Source of the DNA: Silene latifolia
Lineage: Eukaryota; Streptophyta; Magnoliopsida; Caryophyllales; Caryophyllaceae
Assembly: GCF_048544455.1 (NCBI RefSeq)
Contig: NC_133538.1
Location: 438,338,311 to 438,402,310, forward strand
Direction of reading: 5' to 3'
DNA: 64,000 nt
Shown here: in pieces, positions 1-10,745 of the stretch
Layout of the letters: each line of letters starts with the position of its first letter
Numbering within the stretch: the stretch's first letter is position 1
The notes under the pieces: model-generated
The model's input: the letters and a program-made list of their open reading frames with translations, nothing else
Told to the model about the DNA's origin: nothing
Databases searched by the model: none
Position numbers and translations under genes: made by a program

Positions 1-1384
1 GATGACATTAGATCAATTTAATAACCTAATTAGACACGTTAGGTGGCATCGACGTAGCTTTAAAAACCGATTAACAATTCTGTAACTTAATTGAATGCAT
101 CTTTCTCTTTCACATAATTTCTCGCTAGTATAAGAGCGCGTGATTAGCACCTTCTTATTAACACTCGATGAGTTAAATTAATTAGCGAACTTGACCTAAT
201 TCGACCCTTTAGGCCGTGTAGAGCACTCGGTTTTAGGCAAAGCTTTCTGACCTCTTTTATCATCGTTTTCTAATGTACATCCCGCATCGCTTCGCAAATC
301 TATCTAACCTAATGAATTTAACCTAGGAACTAGGTTGGACGTGGCTTTAGGCCGTGAGGGTGGCCGTGCCTCTTCTTGTTTCGTTTGTCTTATATCATTT
401 GTTCTTTGTCGTTTCGTAGCTTGTAATTTATAGTTTGGTCATTGAGTTGTAATTTTCAAGTTTGTTTTACTTTTATCGAGTCAAAAATACTTCAAAAACC
501 TTAGTCTCATTCGGTTAGATGGTTGTGTTCCAATTCGTGTAAGAGCGTAGTAAATCGCATGTTGTTCAAAGCGACATGGCCCGATTTATGCTAATGCATG
601 CTTTGGTGTGTGACCTAATGTCTAATTCGATAAGATTAAGCGAAAGCACGCATTACGAGGAGTGACCCAAGGCCGTGAGTCATGTAAACCGTGGGCCATC
701 CCTTTGTGCACGTTTTCCTAGGCCGAATGACCATGTGTCGTGTATGGTGTCGTATATAGCAATTGTATTTAGATGGAGTTGTATCTTTAATTTATCGTTG
801 TGTCGGCATGAAATGCCTGGGTTGTAATAAGATAGATCCCAACGGCTCCCCCATTCCCCTTAAGCCTTGTTTGCTTTGTATGTTGTTAGATTAATCAACC
901 CACATGCTAAATTACAACTTTGACAAAGTTAGTTTAGTTGCATCTAAAACGACATAGAAATTGTTGTCACATGTTAGGGTTTTAAAACGATGTTTGCATA
1001 TCATATATCGCAGTAGCTACAACCTTGTTTGAAATCCGACACTTGACTTAGTAGAGGCCGTTATTGACGGGCGGGGTTAGGTGTCCTTACGGGCTTCCTA
1101 AAACGTACCCTCACCCCTTACTCAAGATCTATGGTTTGTGGATCCGTCTAAATACCATTGGATTACGAGAGTCATTCAAATCGAGTGATATAGGGTACAA
1201 GTCTTTATCTTTAATCACTCGTAGTCGATTGGCTTTATGCTTTTCGATGAAAGGTGTAAAGTTGACTTGAACGATTCCAAGTTCCCAAAAAACTTGGTGG
1301 CGACTCTAATTTGTCTTAATTCGATTCCGAAAGAACCTCGAGTCGATTATGCCTAGTGTGGATCCCACGGACGCAGTTCCCGAG
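1..1384 (+). repeat. Left LTR of T1, 3' part, truncated at its inner end
   Basis: Matches 7458-8798 nearly base for base. The left copy has 42 extra bases (about 168-215) that the right copy lacks. The right copy goes on to GCGGGCCTTGTCCACA, but the left copy runs into the middle of gag at about 1384. A deletion therefore removed the LTR end, the PBS, the leader and the gag N-terminus in one step. Confidence 0.85.
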
Positions 1385-2658
1385 GACCGTCTGAAACTCT
1401 CCCAGGGGAAGAACATCCATTACGAAAATGCTAGGGCCTATGCCCCAATTCAGGATAAGTTGCCCACGAACATGGTACTCACTGATATCCCAAAGTTTAA
1501 GGGCACAGAAGATCCAGTCCACCATGTTAAGGCCTATAAGGGGTACTTAGCACTGAAGGGAGTACCTGCTGACATGCTCTCTGAAATTTTTGCCCAATCT
1601 CTCGATGAACACCCGAAGGCGTGGTTCTACAATCTTGACCTTAAGAACTTCCCCACTTTCGAAGATATTACGGTGGAGCTCTGCAAGCACTATGCTGATA
1701 ATGTCGAGATTCATACCAACATAAGAACATTGGAGGTGATGACACAGAAAGACAAAGAAAGCTTTACTGAATTCCTTGCAAGATGGCGCGCTGAAAGTTT
1801 GAAATTGGCCAAGAAGCCTGACGAAGTTGAAATGGTAGATAAGTTCGTAAAGAATCTACGACCTATTTACCGCAATGCTCTGAAATACCAGAATTTTGGC
1901 TCTTTCAAAGAATTGATAAGAATCGGGATAAAGGTAGAAAATGATGTCATAAGGGGCGGTAAGAAAAGCCGAAAGGGTACCAAGGGGCCTCATCGTCTAA
2001 GGGTAAGGCCCCAGTAATGGCCCATATTGATGAAGCCATCAATCTCTTAGAAGGGCAATCGAAGAAGTCGCAGCGCCAAACGCCTAGGGCATTCACCGAT
2101 ATCGGATGCACTTATACATATGCTCTCCAAAGGCTGATAGCCGAAGGAAAGCTGAAGCCTATTGGTCCAACTCCGGACCCTCCTGCTGATCAACAAGGTA
2201 AATGGTATAAACCAAATGCCTACTGTTCCTTTCATCAAGGGAAAGGCCATGATACTGAAAGGTGCTATCGACTGAAGCACGAAATCCAAGACATGATTGA
2301 GAATGGAACACTCCCGATCCCAACTGTTAAACCCAATAACATCACCAATCCATTTGGCGATCACGCCAACTTTGTTTCTGTCGAACAAAATGTCGATTAT
2401 TCCCATCTTATCCGCCCATGTCACTTGAAAGGGGTGTTTATCGGGAAAATATTTGTGGATTGCTGTGAATTCTTGCCAAACCCGAAGAATGAAATTCAAG
2501 TCGGGAGTCTTGGTCCAGAATGTACTACTCTCGTTAACAAAGTTAATAAAGGACAATTCGATTCACCAACCTTCATCACTGGCGTAGATCCTCGAGAGGA
2601 CTACCTCGGGATGGAGCGGAGACCATCAAAGGGATCAAGGACCGAGCCGAGCATCTAA
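1349..2658 (+). pseudogene. gag: T1 gag (Tat-type capsid/nucleocapsid), broken
   Basis: Gag would form the virus-like particle that packages element RNA. The first frame (1349-2017, 222 aa) carries the gag core: LTDIPKFKG at residues 44-52, AWFYNL at 91-96, and a Y-R-x-A-L-K-Y-Q stretch near the end. These align with the T2 gag at 34442-34750. Around 1985-2000 the reading moves to the frame open at 2017-2658. That frame has the Tat hallmark P-I-G-P-T-P then YCSFHQGKGHDTERC, a C-x2-H-x4-H-x4-C knuckle at residues 70-83. After about residue 140 the sequence stops resembling gag, where the pol deletion begins. The ATG at 1349 lies in LTR-derived sequence and is unlikely to be the original start. 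Confidence 0.8.
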
Positions 2659-3284
2659 GGCGGCAATGAACAAGAGAAAGCTCAAGACCAGATTTGAAAA
2701 TTATGAGTCGGGATCTATTTTCTTATTTTAGTCGAGTCGAGTCTAGGACTTTCTTTTCCTGAAGTTGAGTCGTTTGTTCCGCGATGACCTAGGGTGTGTC
2801 CTAGGAATCGTTCCTTTGAGTCTGTTAAGCGATTGCCTTTCCAATAAAAAGTTGCAGTTCGTTTCCAGATATGTCTTGTTTTCAATCCTCAATCATTCCG
2901 AAAGCATTACAAAATGCACAACACACTCAAAGGCATCCCTGGGGTAGAAATATGTCCCGTTTAAAAATGTAAGGTACAATAGGATCTCGTGTTTGATTCC
3001 TTTACCTATTCCATGTCTGGGGGTAGAAAACCTCCATCAGAACCAAGGTTTATGACAGGCTTTTAGATGATTCTATGACGAACCCGGACTAGCTTCTTGT
3101 TTCCCCTATCGATGATGGAAGGCGAGCCTTTTCCCCATAAAATCATCCCTTCTCGAAGAGAGAAGAGACCAACCCGTTGTAACAAGGATTTGTTAATTCT
3201 GACCCAAATTAGTTGGCGAAGCCCAGTTTTTAAGGTGTATCCATTTGTGACTAAGGGAATGAATAGAAGACCATTTTCAAGAAG

Positions 3285-3420
3285 AGAAGAAGAAAAAGAG
3301 ATGAAAAAGAATGAAAAATGAGAAAAAGAGAAAAAATTGGAAAAATGAAAAAATGAAAAAATGAAAAAAAGAAAAGTGATGAAAGAAAAAGAAAAAAGGA
3401 AAAAAGATGTTGAAGTTGTT
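3285..3420 (+). repeat. A/G-rich low-complexity tract
   Basis: Runs of GAAAAAGA, GAGAAAAA and GAAAAATGA on the plus strand. The minus-strand 143-aa open frame over it is Ser/Phe-rich and arises from this composition. Confidence 0.7.
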
Positions 3421-3944
3421 GCAGAACGCTTTTGGTTGAATGTCGAAGTTACGGGAGCCAGAAGTCCAGTCAAGTACCCATAGTTTAAGTTCATTGGGCG
3501 AAGCCCAAAAGCTTAAGTAGTAACCTCTTTACCCCTAAGTCCTTCCTGAGACAGTTACAAAGGGATAGTCAGGAATTTTGAGAATTATTCCGCTTGTGTT
3601 GTTACACCTAGCCTTTAGGGTCCAGACATGGAAATTTGAACCCACATCATTTTTCAACCCATTTGCACTCGTGGTTCATCAAACCCGACACACCCATTCC
3701 AACCACATCAGCAGCCATAGCCCTTGGCCTTAGCACCACAAAACAAACCTTCAGAATGATGGTTAACCCTTCCAACTTGTTATTACCAAGCTCCGCATCC
3801 CAAAAGATCCAAGCCTTTTACACCTAACCCCAAACACGGGATTTAACGGTACTTTACAGGCTAGAATGGGATATGACATGATACCTTAGGTGAAACCTTC
3901 GATTGTGTACACACAATCAAAATGCCAAATTTATGCACCATGAT

Positions 3945-4016
3945 CGAACTACGTCGGATTTGATTTCGCTCCACGCGAATACGTAGGCAGTCCTTCTGAA
4001 CAAGGGATTCAATCCA
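3945..4016 (+). other. Structured motif, copy 1 (T1)
   Basis: Three stems can be drawn. P1 is CTACGT (3949-3954) with ACGTAG (3981-3986). P2, inside P1, is TTCGC (3965-3969) with GCGAA (3975-3979). P3, downstream, is CCTT (3992-3995) with AAGG (4002-4005). The stretch between P1 and P2 is GGATTTGATTTC-like and the tail is CAATCCACC. The same layout occurs at 5410, 51183 and 51291 with different but still pairing P2 and P3 bases. Function unknown; an RNA-level cis element is an inference. Confidence 0.6.
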
Positions 4017-4240
4017 CCCATCAACCAAGTTGTCATCTTGTCGGTTTCTTACGGGTCTTAACCAAGTCCAAATGAAGCCACCTTTGTTTGAGTCGGTCTT
4101 AGCACTCGATGTTGGCTAGGATAAGGATATAGATTCAGATGAGTAGTGTCTAGTCTCGGAATGAGCTTTATCTAACGGTGTAGACAAAGATGCTGAGTCG
4201 CATAGATGTAGGTTTGTGTTGGGAACAGAAAATATGAAAA

Positions 4241-4350
4241 ACCCGCTGAAAAGAAAGAAGGCGTGGAAGAAAAATAGTAAAAGCCCGCTGAAAAGAAAGA
4301 AGGCGGTGGCAAGAAATGATGAAAACTCGCTGAAAAGAAAGGAGGCGAGG
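4241..4350 (+). repeat. 42-bp tandem repeat, three units
   Basis: CGCTGAAAAGAAAG(A/G)AGGCG recurs with unit starts at about 4242, 4284 and 4326, giving a constant 42-bp period. The period is divisible by three, so minus-strand frames stay open across it. Confidence 0.85.
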
Positions 4351-4799
4351 AGAAGAGTGACAGAATGTTCCCAACAAGAGTGATGTGTGATGTCCAATTG
4401 TTCTCATAAAATAAGTCTGTGTTTAGTGTCTGGGCGAAGCCAACGTTGTTGCTCCGTGAGTTTAATCCACCTTGTCAATGCCAAGTGATCTTGATTCCCA
4501 TGTGCCCTCGAAAGCACGCCCATGCCATACGAAATCTTCGTCCCAAGTCCGACGACCTTGAGATTCCCATTTGCCATCTTTTGGCGCCGTATTGGCCAAT
4601 TTACCTTTCTATCCCCAGCAAGTCAATATTTGAATTAAAACCCGTGCACACTTACGGTTTTATTTTCTTCTTTGTTTTACGGTAGCGGGCTACGCCCACG
4701 TGGTTTACGAGTCATACAGAGTGTCTGAGTCGTATTTCATGCTCACCCATCAAGGTTCGATTTCAAAAAAAATTTCAAAATTTCAAAATTCCAAAAACT

Positions 4800-5035
4800 T
4801 TTTTAGAATTGTGGATAGATGATCCAAGTAGTGGAATCCTTGTGGGTCGATGATCCAATCCTTCGAAATTCAAAAATTCAAAATTCAATTTTTGAAGGGC
4901 CGATGGCCCAATATTCTAAATGATGACAAATTCGAAATTCGGGTCGATGACCCAATCATTCAAAATTTTCAAATTCAATTTTCGGGTCGATGACCCAGTA
5001 TTTCAAATAATCCAATTTTAAGATCGATGATCCAA
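4800..5035 (+). repeat. Degenerate array of GGGTC-GAT-GACCC hairpins
   Basis: Short inverted repeats recur every 40-55 bp within A/T-rich linkers: TGGGTCGATGATCCA (4843), GGGCCGATGGCCC (4897), GGGTCGATGACCC (4941 and 4984) and GATCGATGATC (5022). The arms change together, keeping pairing around a constant GAT loop. Confidence 0.7.
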
Positions 5036-5409
5036 ACGTGCTTATGTGATGATTATTGCTAGTACGTTTTTGTGTTTCAAATGTAGCAGGATATGCTTCA
5101 ACTGGGGGCTCTAAAGTCTTCGACTTTAGAGCCATTGCAAACTGGGGGCTCTGAAACCGTTGGCTTCAGAGACCATTATCAAGATGTAAAGGATGACATC
5201 CACCAAGAATTCAATTCAATACAAGAGTATGAAATGGAAGAATTCCGTAGCTGAAAGCAAATGATGAAAGCGGCGGCAACCTCCTCGGAAAGTCCCGTCC
5301 CATTCGGACAAGCGCCAGCAGATGATAAATTTTGGGCAAATGTCAACAGATGATGAATTTTGTGCAAATGCCAGCAGATGATAAACTTTGGGCATGTGTC
5401 AGCAGTTGC

Positions 5410-5480
5410 CGAACTACGACGCGGGTTTGATTCCGTCAGAAACGGATACGTAGGCGCCTAAGGATAAGGCTCAATCCACC
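5410..5480 (+). other. Structured motif, copy 2 (T1)
   Basis: P1 is CTACG (5414-5418) with CGTAG (5449-5453). P2 is TCCGT (5432-5436) with ACGGA (5442-5446). P3 is GCCT (5456-5459) with AGGC (5467-5470). The P2 and P3 sequences differ from copy 1 and from the T2 copies but still pair. The tail is CTCAATCCACC. Confidence 0.6.
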
Positions 5481-5687
5481 ATATATGCAATTTTATGGGT
5501 CGGTGACCAACGATGATAATTTGACACAACAGAAGCAAGAGTTAATCCCCGACGAAGTTTCAGGTATGATCTCTTCTTATGGCTGGCGAGCTTATATACG
5601 CAAGTCTAATGGACTATAAACGACCATGGAATCCTCGGTCGAAAGGGACTGGGGTATACTTTGACTTTCGCCTTGTCCAAGCCTCAG

Positions 5688-5702
5688 TCAAAGTGGGGGC
5701 TC
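5688..5702 (+). promoter_or_regulatory. Polypurine tract of T1
   Basis: AAAGTGGGGGCTC lies directly before the LTR start TGTAGATACCC. In this family it is the plus-strand primer site. Two similar ACTGGGGGCTCT tracts lie upstream at about 5098 and 5140. Confidence 0.7.
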
Positions 5703-8700
5703 TGTAGATACCCTTATCCGTCGATATTGGAATGTATAGAGAACCCGACAAACACCCGATGATGATAGGACGCATGTATTCTTTAGTTGTCATTGTCATT
5801 ATTTGGGTTCGTTTTACGATGTAGAATGAGCGTTGTCGACGGAGTATTTTATTAATTTAAATGATATTTAAATTAAAGCTTTTTTAAGGTGAATTCATTT
5901 TACTTTATTTTGAATTTATTTTCTCAAGTTTATTTTATTGAAAATAAAATAAATAATTGATTTGAAAAATCATTTTATGAGTGTATTTGATTTGAAAAAT
6001 CATTGATTTTAATGTGTTAATTGATTTGAAAAATCGAATTTGAAAAACGAAAACTCGTTTTAACCACACGTTTTGGAGCTCGATTATAGCTCGGTTTTTG
6101 GGCCCGTTTTCTTTACGATTTGGCACGAATCTCGAGTACACGAACCAACCTAGGCTTCTACCCACCCAACCCAGTTCTAACCCCCATATCCACACCCAAA
6201 TATCGTTCCAAACGTCCCCCAACACAGCCCGCATAACAAGCAGCCCCCCTGTTTTGCGTGCTCAATCCCGAGCCCAAAACCCGCTCCAAACACCACTTAA
6301 ACCCATGCCCATTAACCCTAACCCATACCCTAGTATCCTACCCATATTACCTTAGCTTAACCACCAAGCAAACCCCCCATACAAACCCTAAAAACCCCAC
6401 GAATAGCTGATGGGAAGCAGCTATGCGAAACAGGCCCGACTGCTTGTTGCCCTATTTCTACCCTTCGAAACTCCTTATAAATAGGCCCCCTTCACCATAC
6501 ATTCATTCCTCTAAGTTCTCTACACATACTACCGTCATTCACAAGCTTTAAACTGCAGAAAAAAACCCTAATTGCCTCTCAAAAACCCTCGACAAAACCG
6601 ACTTACAAAATGAGAATCAGTTTGTGTGTGCTCTTTGGAACCCTTCGTTCAACCCTCAAACCTCCATCAAAATTCGAGTTTCTTGTTCCTAATTAACCAC
6701 ACAACATCCATCTAGATCTTAGACAAAGATTCATGAGCCAAATTGCCCTTGAGAGTACACGAATCCCCTCGAAAAACAGAGTGACATACACTTCTTTTTC
6801 GCGGCTTTTCCTGTCTGTCCAGTTCTGTTTGTGCTCGTTTTTCGTGCCCAATAATTCAAAACGAGCAGGGATTGTTTTAAGATATTTGTTCTCCTCTCTT
6901 TCTAGTTTTCAAAACATCTTTTAAATCTAATTTCACCCTGAAACGAGTGAGAAATTGCAGTTTGAAAGTTCTTGGTCCGATTTGCAAAAAAACGTGTTGT
7001 TTGCTTTGTTCCTTCGTCGACGACGGCCTCTCGAGATAAAATCTACCATCGATTACGACCCAAGACGGTGTCAACGATACATGTAGGTTGAGGGTGCATC
7101 AAATCCTCCTCTTCGCCCTTTTATTTCGTTATTTTATGTTTGTTTTTTATATAGTTCGTTTTTACTTTGTTTATCGTTTGTTTTCGTTAACTATGAAACT
7201 AGTTTAGTCCGAGTATGAGTTAAAGTACCACCACGAACACCCGCGTTGACTTGAGATGGGAAAGAAATCCGCTACATCAGTCGGTCGTATCCCCCGTCTT
7301 ATTTACATATCCTCGTGTTCAAGGTAGGGCATTAATAAAACGAATTCTAACTTCGGTCTTCGCTTTTGACCCCTCTCTTGTTTCGTTTAATTCGATCTGC
7401 CCAAGGACCCTTCACATGTTAGTTAGACCTCTGATTGTTAACATATGACTCATTTAGATGACATTAGATCAATTTAATAACCTAATTAGACACGTTAGGT
7501 GGCATCGACGTAGCTTTAAAAACCGATTAACAATTCTGTAACTTAATTGAATGCATCTTTCTCTTTCACATAATTTCTCGCTAGTATAAGAGCGTGTGAT
7601 TAGCACCTTCTTATTAACACTCGATGGCCGTGTAGAGCACTCGGTTTTAGGCAAAGCTTTCTGACCTCTTTTATCATCGTTTTCTAATGTACATCCCGCA
7701 TCGCTTCGCAAATCTATCTAACCTAATGAATTTAACCTAGGAACTAGGTTGGACGTGGCTTTAGGCCGTGAGGGTGGCCGTGCCTCTTCTTGTTTCGTTT
7801 GTCTTATATCATTTGTTCTTTGTCGTTTCGTAGCTTGTAATTTATAGTTTGTTCATTGAGTTGTAATTTTCAAGTTTGTTTTACGTTTATCGAGTCAAAA
7901 CTTCTTCAAAAACCTTAGTCTCATTTGGTTAGATGGTTTTGTTCCAATTCGTGTAAGAGCGTAGTAAATCGCATGTTGTTCAAAGCGACATGGCCCGATA
8001 TATGCTAATGCATGCTTTGGTGTGTGACCTAATGTCTAATTCGATAAGATTAAGCAAAAGCACGCATTACGAGGAGTGACCCAAGGCCGTGAGTCATGTA
8101 AAACGTGGGCCATCCCTTTGTGCACGTTTTCCTAGGCCGAATGGCCATGTGTCGTGTATGGTGTCGTATATAGCAATTGTATTTAGATCGAGTTGTATCT
8201 TTAATTTATCGTTGTGTCGGCATGAAATCCCTGGGTTGTAATAGGATAGATCCCAACGGCTCCCCCATTCCCCTTAAGCCTTTTTTGCTTTGTATGTTGT
8301 TAGATCAATCAACCCACATGCTAAATTACAACTTTGACAAAGTTAGTTTAGTTGCATCTAAAACGACATAGAAATTGTTGTCACATGTTAGGGTTTTAAA
8401 ACGATGTTTGCATATCATATATCGCAGTAGCTACGACCTTGTTTGAAATCCGACACTTGACTTAGTAGAGGCCGTTATTGACGGGCGGGGTTAGGTGTCC
8501 TTACGGGCTTCCTAACACGTACCCTCACCCCTTACTCAAGATCTATGGTTTGTGGATCCGTCTAAATACCATTGGATTACGAGAGTCATTCAAATCGAGT
8601 GATATAGGGTACAAGTCTTTATCTTTAATCACTCGTAGTCGATTGGCTTTATGCTTTTCGATGAAAGGTGTAAAGTTGACTTGAACGGTTCCAAGTTCCC

Positions 8701-8810
8701 AAAAAACTTGGTGGCGACTCTAATTTGTCTTAATTCGATTCGAAAGAACCTCGAGTCGATTATGCCTAGTGTGGATCCCGCGGACGCAGTTCCCGCGGGC
8801 CTTGTCCACA
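5703..8810 (+). repeat. Right (3') LTR of T1, complete, about 3.1 kb
   Basis: Starts TGTAGATACCC and ends CCTTGTCCACA, closely matching the start and end of the T2 LTR (TGTAGATACCC to GATGTCCACA). The part from 7458 on repeats window bases 1-1384. A TATA-like TTATAAATAG is at about 6474. Inside the LTR at 8712 is TGGCGACTCT, a match to the core of the Ogre primer-binding site about 90 bp before the LTR end. Short open frames in the LTR are not genes. Downstream is copia RT on the minus strand. Confidence 0.85.
6474..6484 (+). promoter_or_regulatory. TATA box of T1 LTR
   Basis: TTATAAATAGG lies about 770 bp into the LTR and is followed by a pyrimidine-rich stretch with CATTCATTCC and CTCTACAC. 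It is a plausible U3/R promoter; the start would lie near 6510. Confidence 0.6.
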
Positions 8811-10745
8811 ACTCCAAAAGTCTTACATCATTCGCAATGATCAATATGTCATTCACATATAATACTAATTAACATTTTCGTAACTCCCACTAAACTTCAT
8901 GTATAAACACAACTTCTCGACTTATCGAGAAAAGTTTTATCACATGATCAAAATGTTGATTCTAACTCATTGATGTCCTACTTAAGATTCTCTCTTAAGT
9001 TTCACATTATCTTGGGATTGCAAGAATCTATAACACTCAAGACATGTATTGAATACATTCCTTCTAAATGAAGAAGTGGGTTTTAGATTCACTCGCTATG
9101 TATTTCATAATAATGAAACAAAATCCCTAAGAAGATCCAAATAGACTTAAGCATTTCAATTAGTGCAAAACCCTTTGCAACCAATCTTGCTATGAAATCT
9201 CTCTTTATTAGTGCAAAACCCTTTGTCACTAATCAAGCCCTTTTGTTTCGGATTTTCATGGCTCTAAGCCTTGTATTGAGTTGTGACTTAAACACTCTTA
9301 TGTAAGTCATATGTTCATTACTTTCTAGAAGTAATCAACTTGAATCAAACAATTTCTTTTGTAAGTTATAAGCTCTTTACTTTCTTAAAAGTAGCATGAA
9401 TTCATCATTTTTAACAAGTGACGAATTTAACCTCCTAGGTTTTAAAGAAACAATGTCTTACACAAAACGTCTCATGTAGCCAAGAAAGACCAGTTTCTTG
9501 CGACATAACATTCTCTGTGGCATTCTTTGTGGCTCTTGAATAATTTCTTCCACTCTGTCGTCTAGAAATAAACTTGTATTTATAGAAAGACAGCTTCACG
9601 AGCCGCAAAACCGTCGTACTCATGATAATTGAAAGGGAAAAATGAGCATTTGTTTCTTGTGAAAACTTACAAGCATGGTACCCTTACCATTTCATATCTC
9701 ATATGATTCGATTTAGTGGAAAAATAATTTAGACAAAATGATAAAATCCCCAAAAGGATCAAGTAACTCAAAGTAACTTGATTGAAGTCCAAACCATATT
9801 GAATAGCGTTTGATTTCTTATCTAATCACACATTATTCCATAATGCGTGCTAAGAGAGATTAACTTGTGATACTATATCACATTTCCTTTGGCTTATATC
9901 AAAGTCTTCACTTTGATAATCCCATCATGATTAAATCATGATTCTTTGAACACTTTGAACTTCTTCAAAGATTTCTCTATTTACCTTATTAAGTGAACAC
10001 ATTAGTGTCAACCTAAATCGTTGGTAAAATAAAATGATCAACCTATTTTGGATCAATGATTTACAACCTCGATTTCGTTTTCAACCAAAAAGCACGAGCT
10101 ATCTTGCTTTGAATACAAGATACGCATAAACCATTAACAATCTAATGGTTTCAAGAGTACTCGATAACTCTTTGCGTTCATCATTCTAGAATTTAAGGTA
10201 TAATCTTGGGATACCAATTTTTAGTCTTGCATCATCTTCATGATATATCATTCTAGTTTGGTTTAGAATATAATCACTTTGATAATGGGCTAGCCATACA
10301 TCAAATCGTGGTGTATAGGGTCACAAAAGTGAAACCTCTTTTGTATCTTAACAAGTTTGTATTCTTATTTAGAGTTTATGCACTTAATAGTCATAATTAA
10401 GTACAACTCTAAACCCAAAACTAGATTGATTACACAATTACTCTATCTCTCGACATTATTGTTGCTAGTCGTCATATTCTAATCATCCTATGTGTCGAAT
10501 ACAAGGATGAAAACCTCCACTGGTTTCTAATATTGACGAAGTGGTACTAGCAAAATTTATGTTTTATCAAATAAACATTTAAAGAAGAAGGTCCCATTAG
10601 ATGTCCCACAACTAACTTGTTGATTCTTCAATAATTTGGGGTAGTTTTCTTTCTTGTGTCCAACATTTAAGACAATGGAAACTTTATCGGTCGGGATTGA
10701 TAGGTTTAGTATTGCTATTCTAAACAACTTTACTTTTAACATTAC
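8811..10745 (-). pseudogene. Ty1/copia polyprotein remnant (gag knuckle, integrase, RT), cut by T1
   Basis: Read on the minus strand from right to left, the order is that of copia. A decayed gag zinc knuckle (VLNVGHKKENYPKLLKNQQ, about 10620-10700) comes first. Integrase follows: CDIVSQV with LWNNV near 9850-9900, where the family has a G-I-V-SQ then TPQxNGVSERR stretch. The integrase C-terminal join is FYKYKFISRRQSGR (about 9540-9600). RT comes last, with YMKFSGS then LVLYVNDILIIAND (about 8830-8910), the copia YVDD box with D changed to N. Many stops and frameshifts are present. The sequence ends at 8811 where the T1 LTR begins; the rest of RT and RNase H should lie left of the window. Confidence 0.8.

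Larger units (their letters stand above)
2659..5702 (+). other. T1 internal non-coding region where pol should be
   Basis: I find no protease, RT, RNase H or integrase motif in any frame over 3 kb. The region holds an A/G-rich tract (about 3285-3420), a 42-bp tandem repeat (4241-4350), an array of short hairpins (about 4800-5035), two copies of a structured motif shared with T2 (3945 and 5410), and three polypurine-like GTGGGGGCTC or ACTGGGGGCTC tracts (about 5098, 5140, 5690). Short open frames here are low-complexity. This is the layout of a non-autonomous element that keeps only gag and cis signals. Confidence 0.65.
1..8810 (+). mobile_element. T1: Tat/Ogre-lineage LTR retrotransposon lacking pol
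   Basis: Two copies of one long sequence bracket a gag remnant: window base 1 matches base 7458, and the match runs to about 1384 on the left and 8798 on the right. The right LTR begins TGTAGATACCC after a purine tract and ends TGTCCACA, as in element T2. The left LTR is cut by the window edge and has lost its last bases, the PBS, the leader and the start of gag. Protease, RT, RNase H and integrase are all absent. By eye there are about 20 single-base differences plus one 42-bp indel over about 1.35 kb of LTR, which suggests moderate age. The right end abuts a minus-strand copia RT, so T1 inserted into that element. Confidence 0.85.

Noticed and set aside
3063..3494. 143-aa minus-strand frame
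   Set aside because: Ser/Phe runs come from an A/G-rich tract; no domain, inside T1.
6300..6395. Telomere-like AACCCTA words
   Set aside because: Only scattered AACCCTA and ACCCATA words, not a tandem array; LTR sequence.
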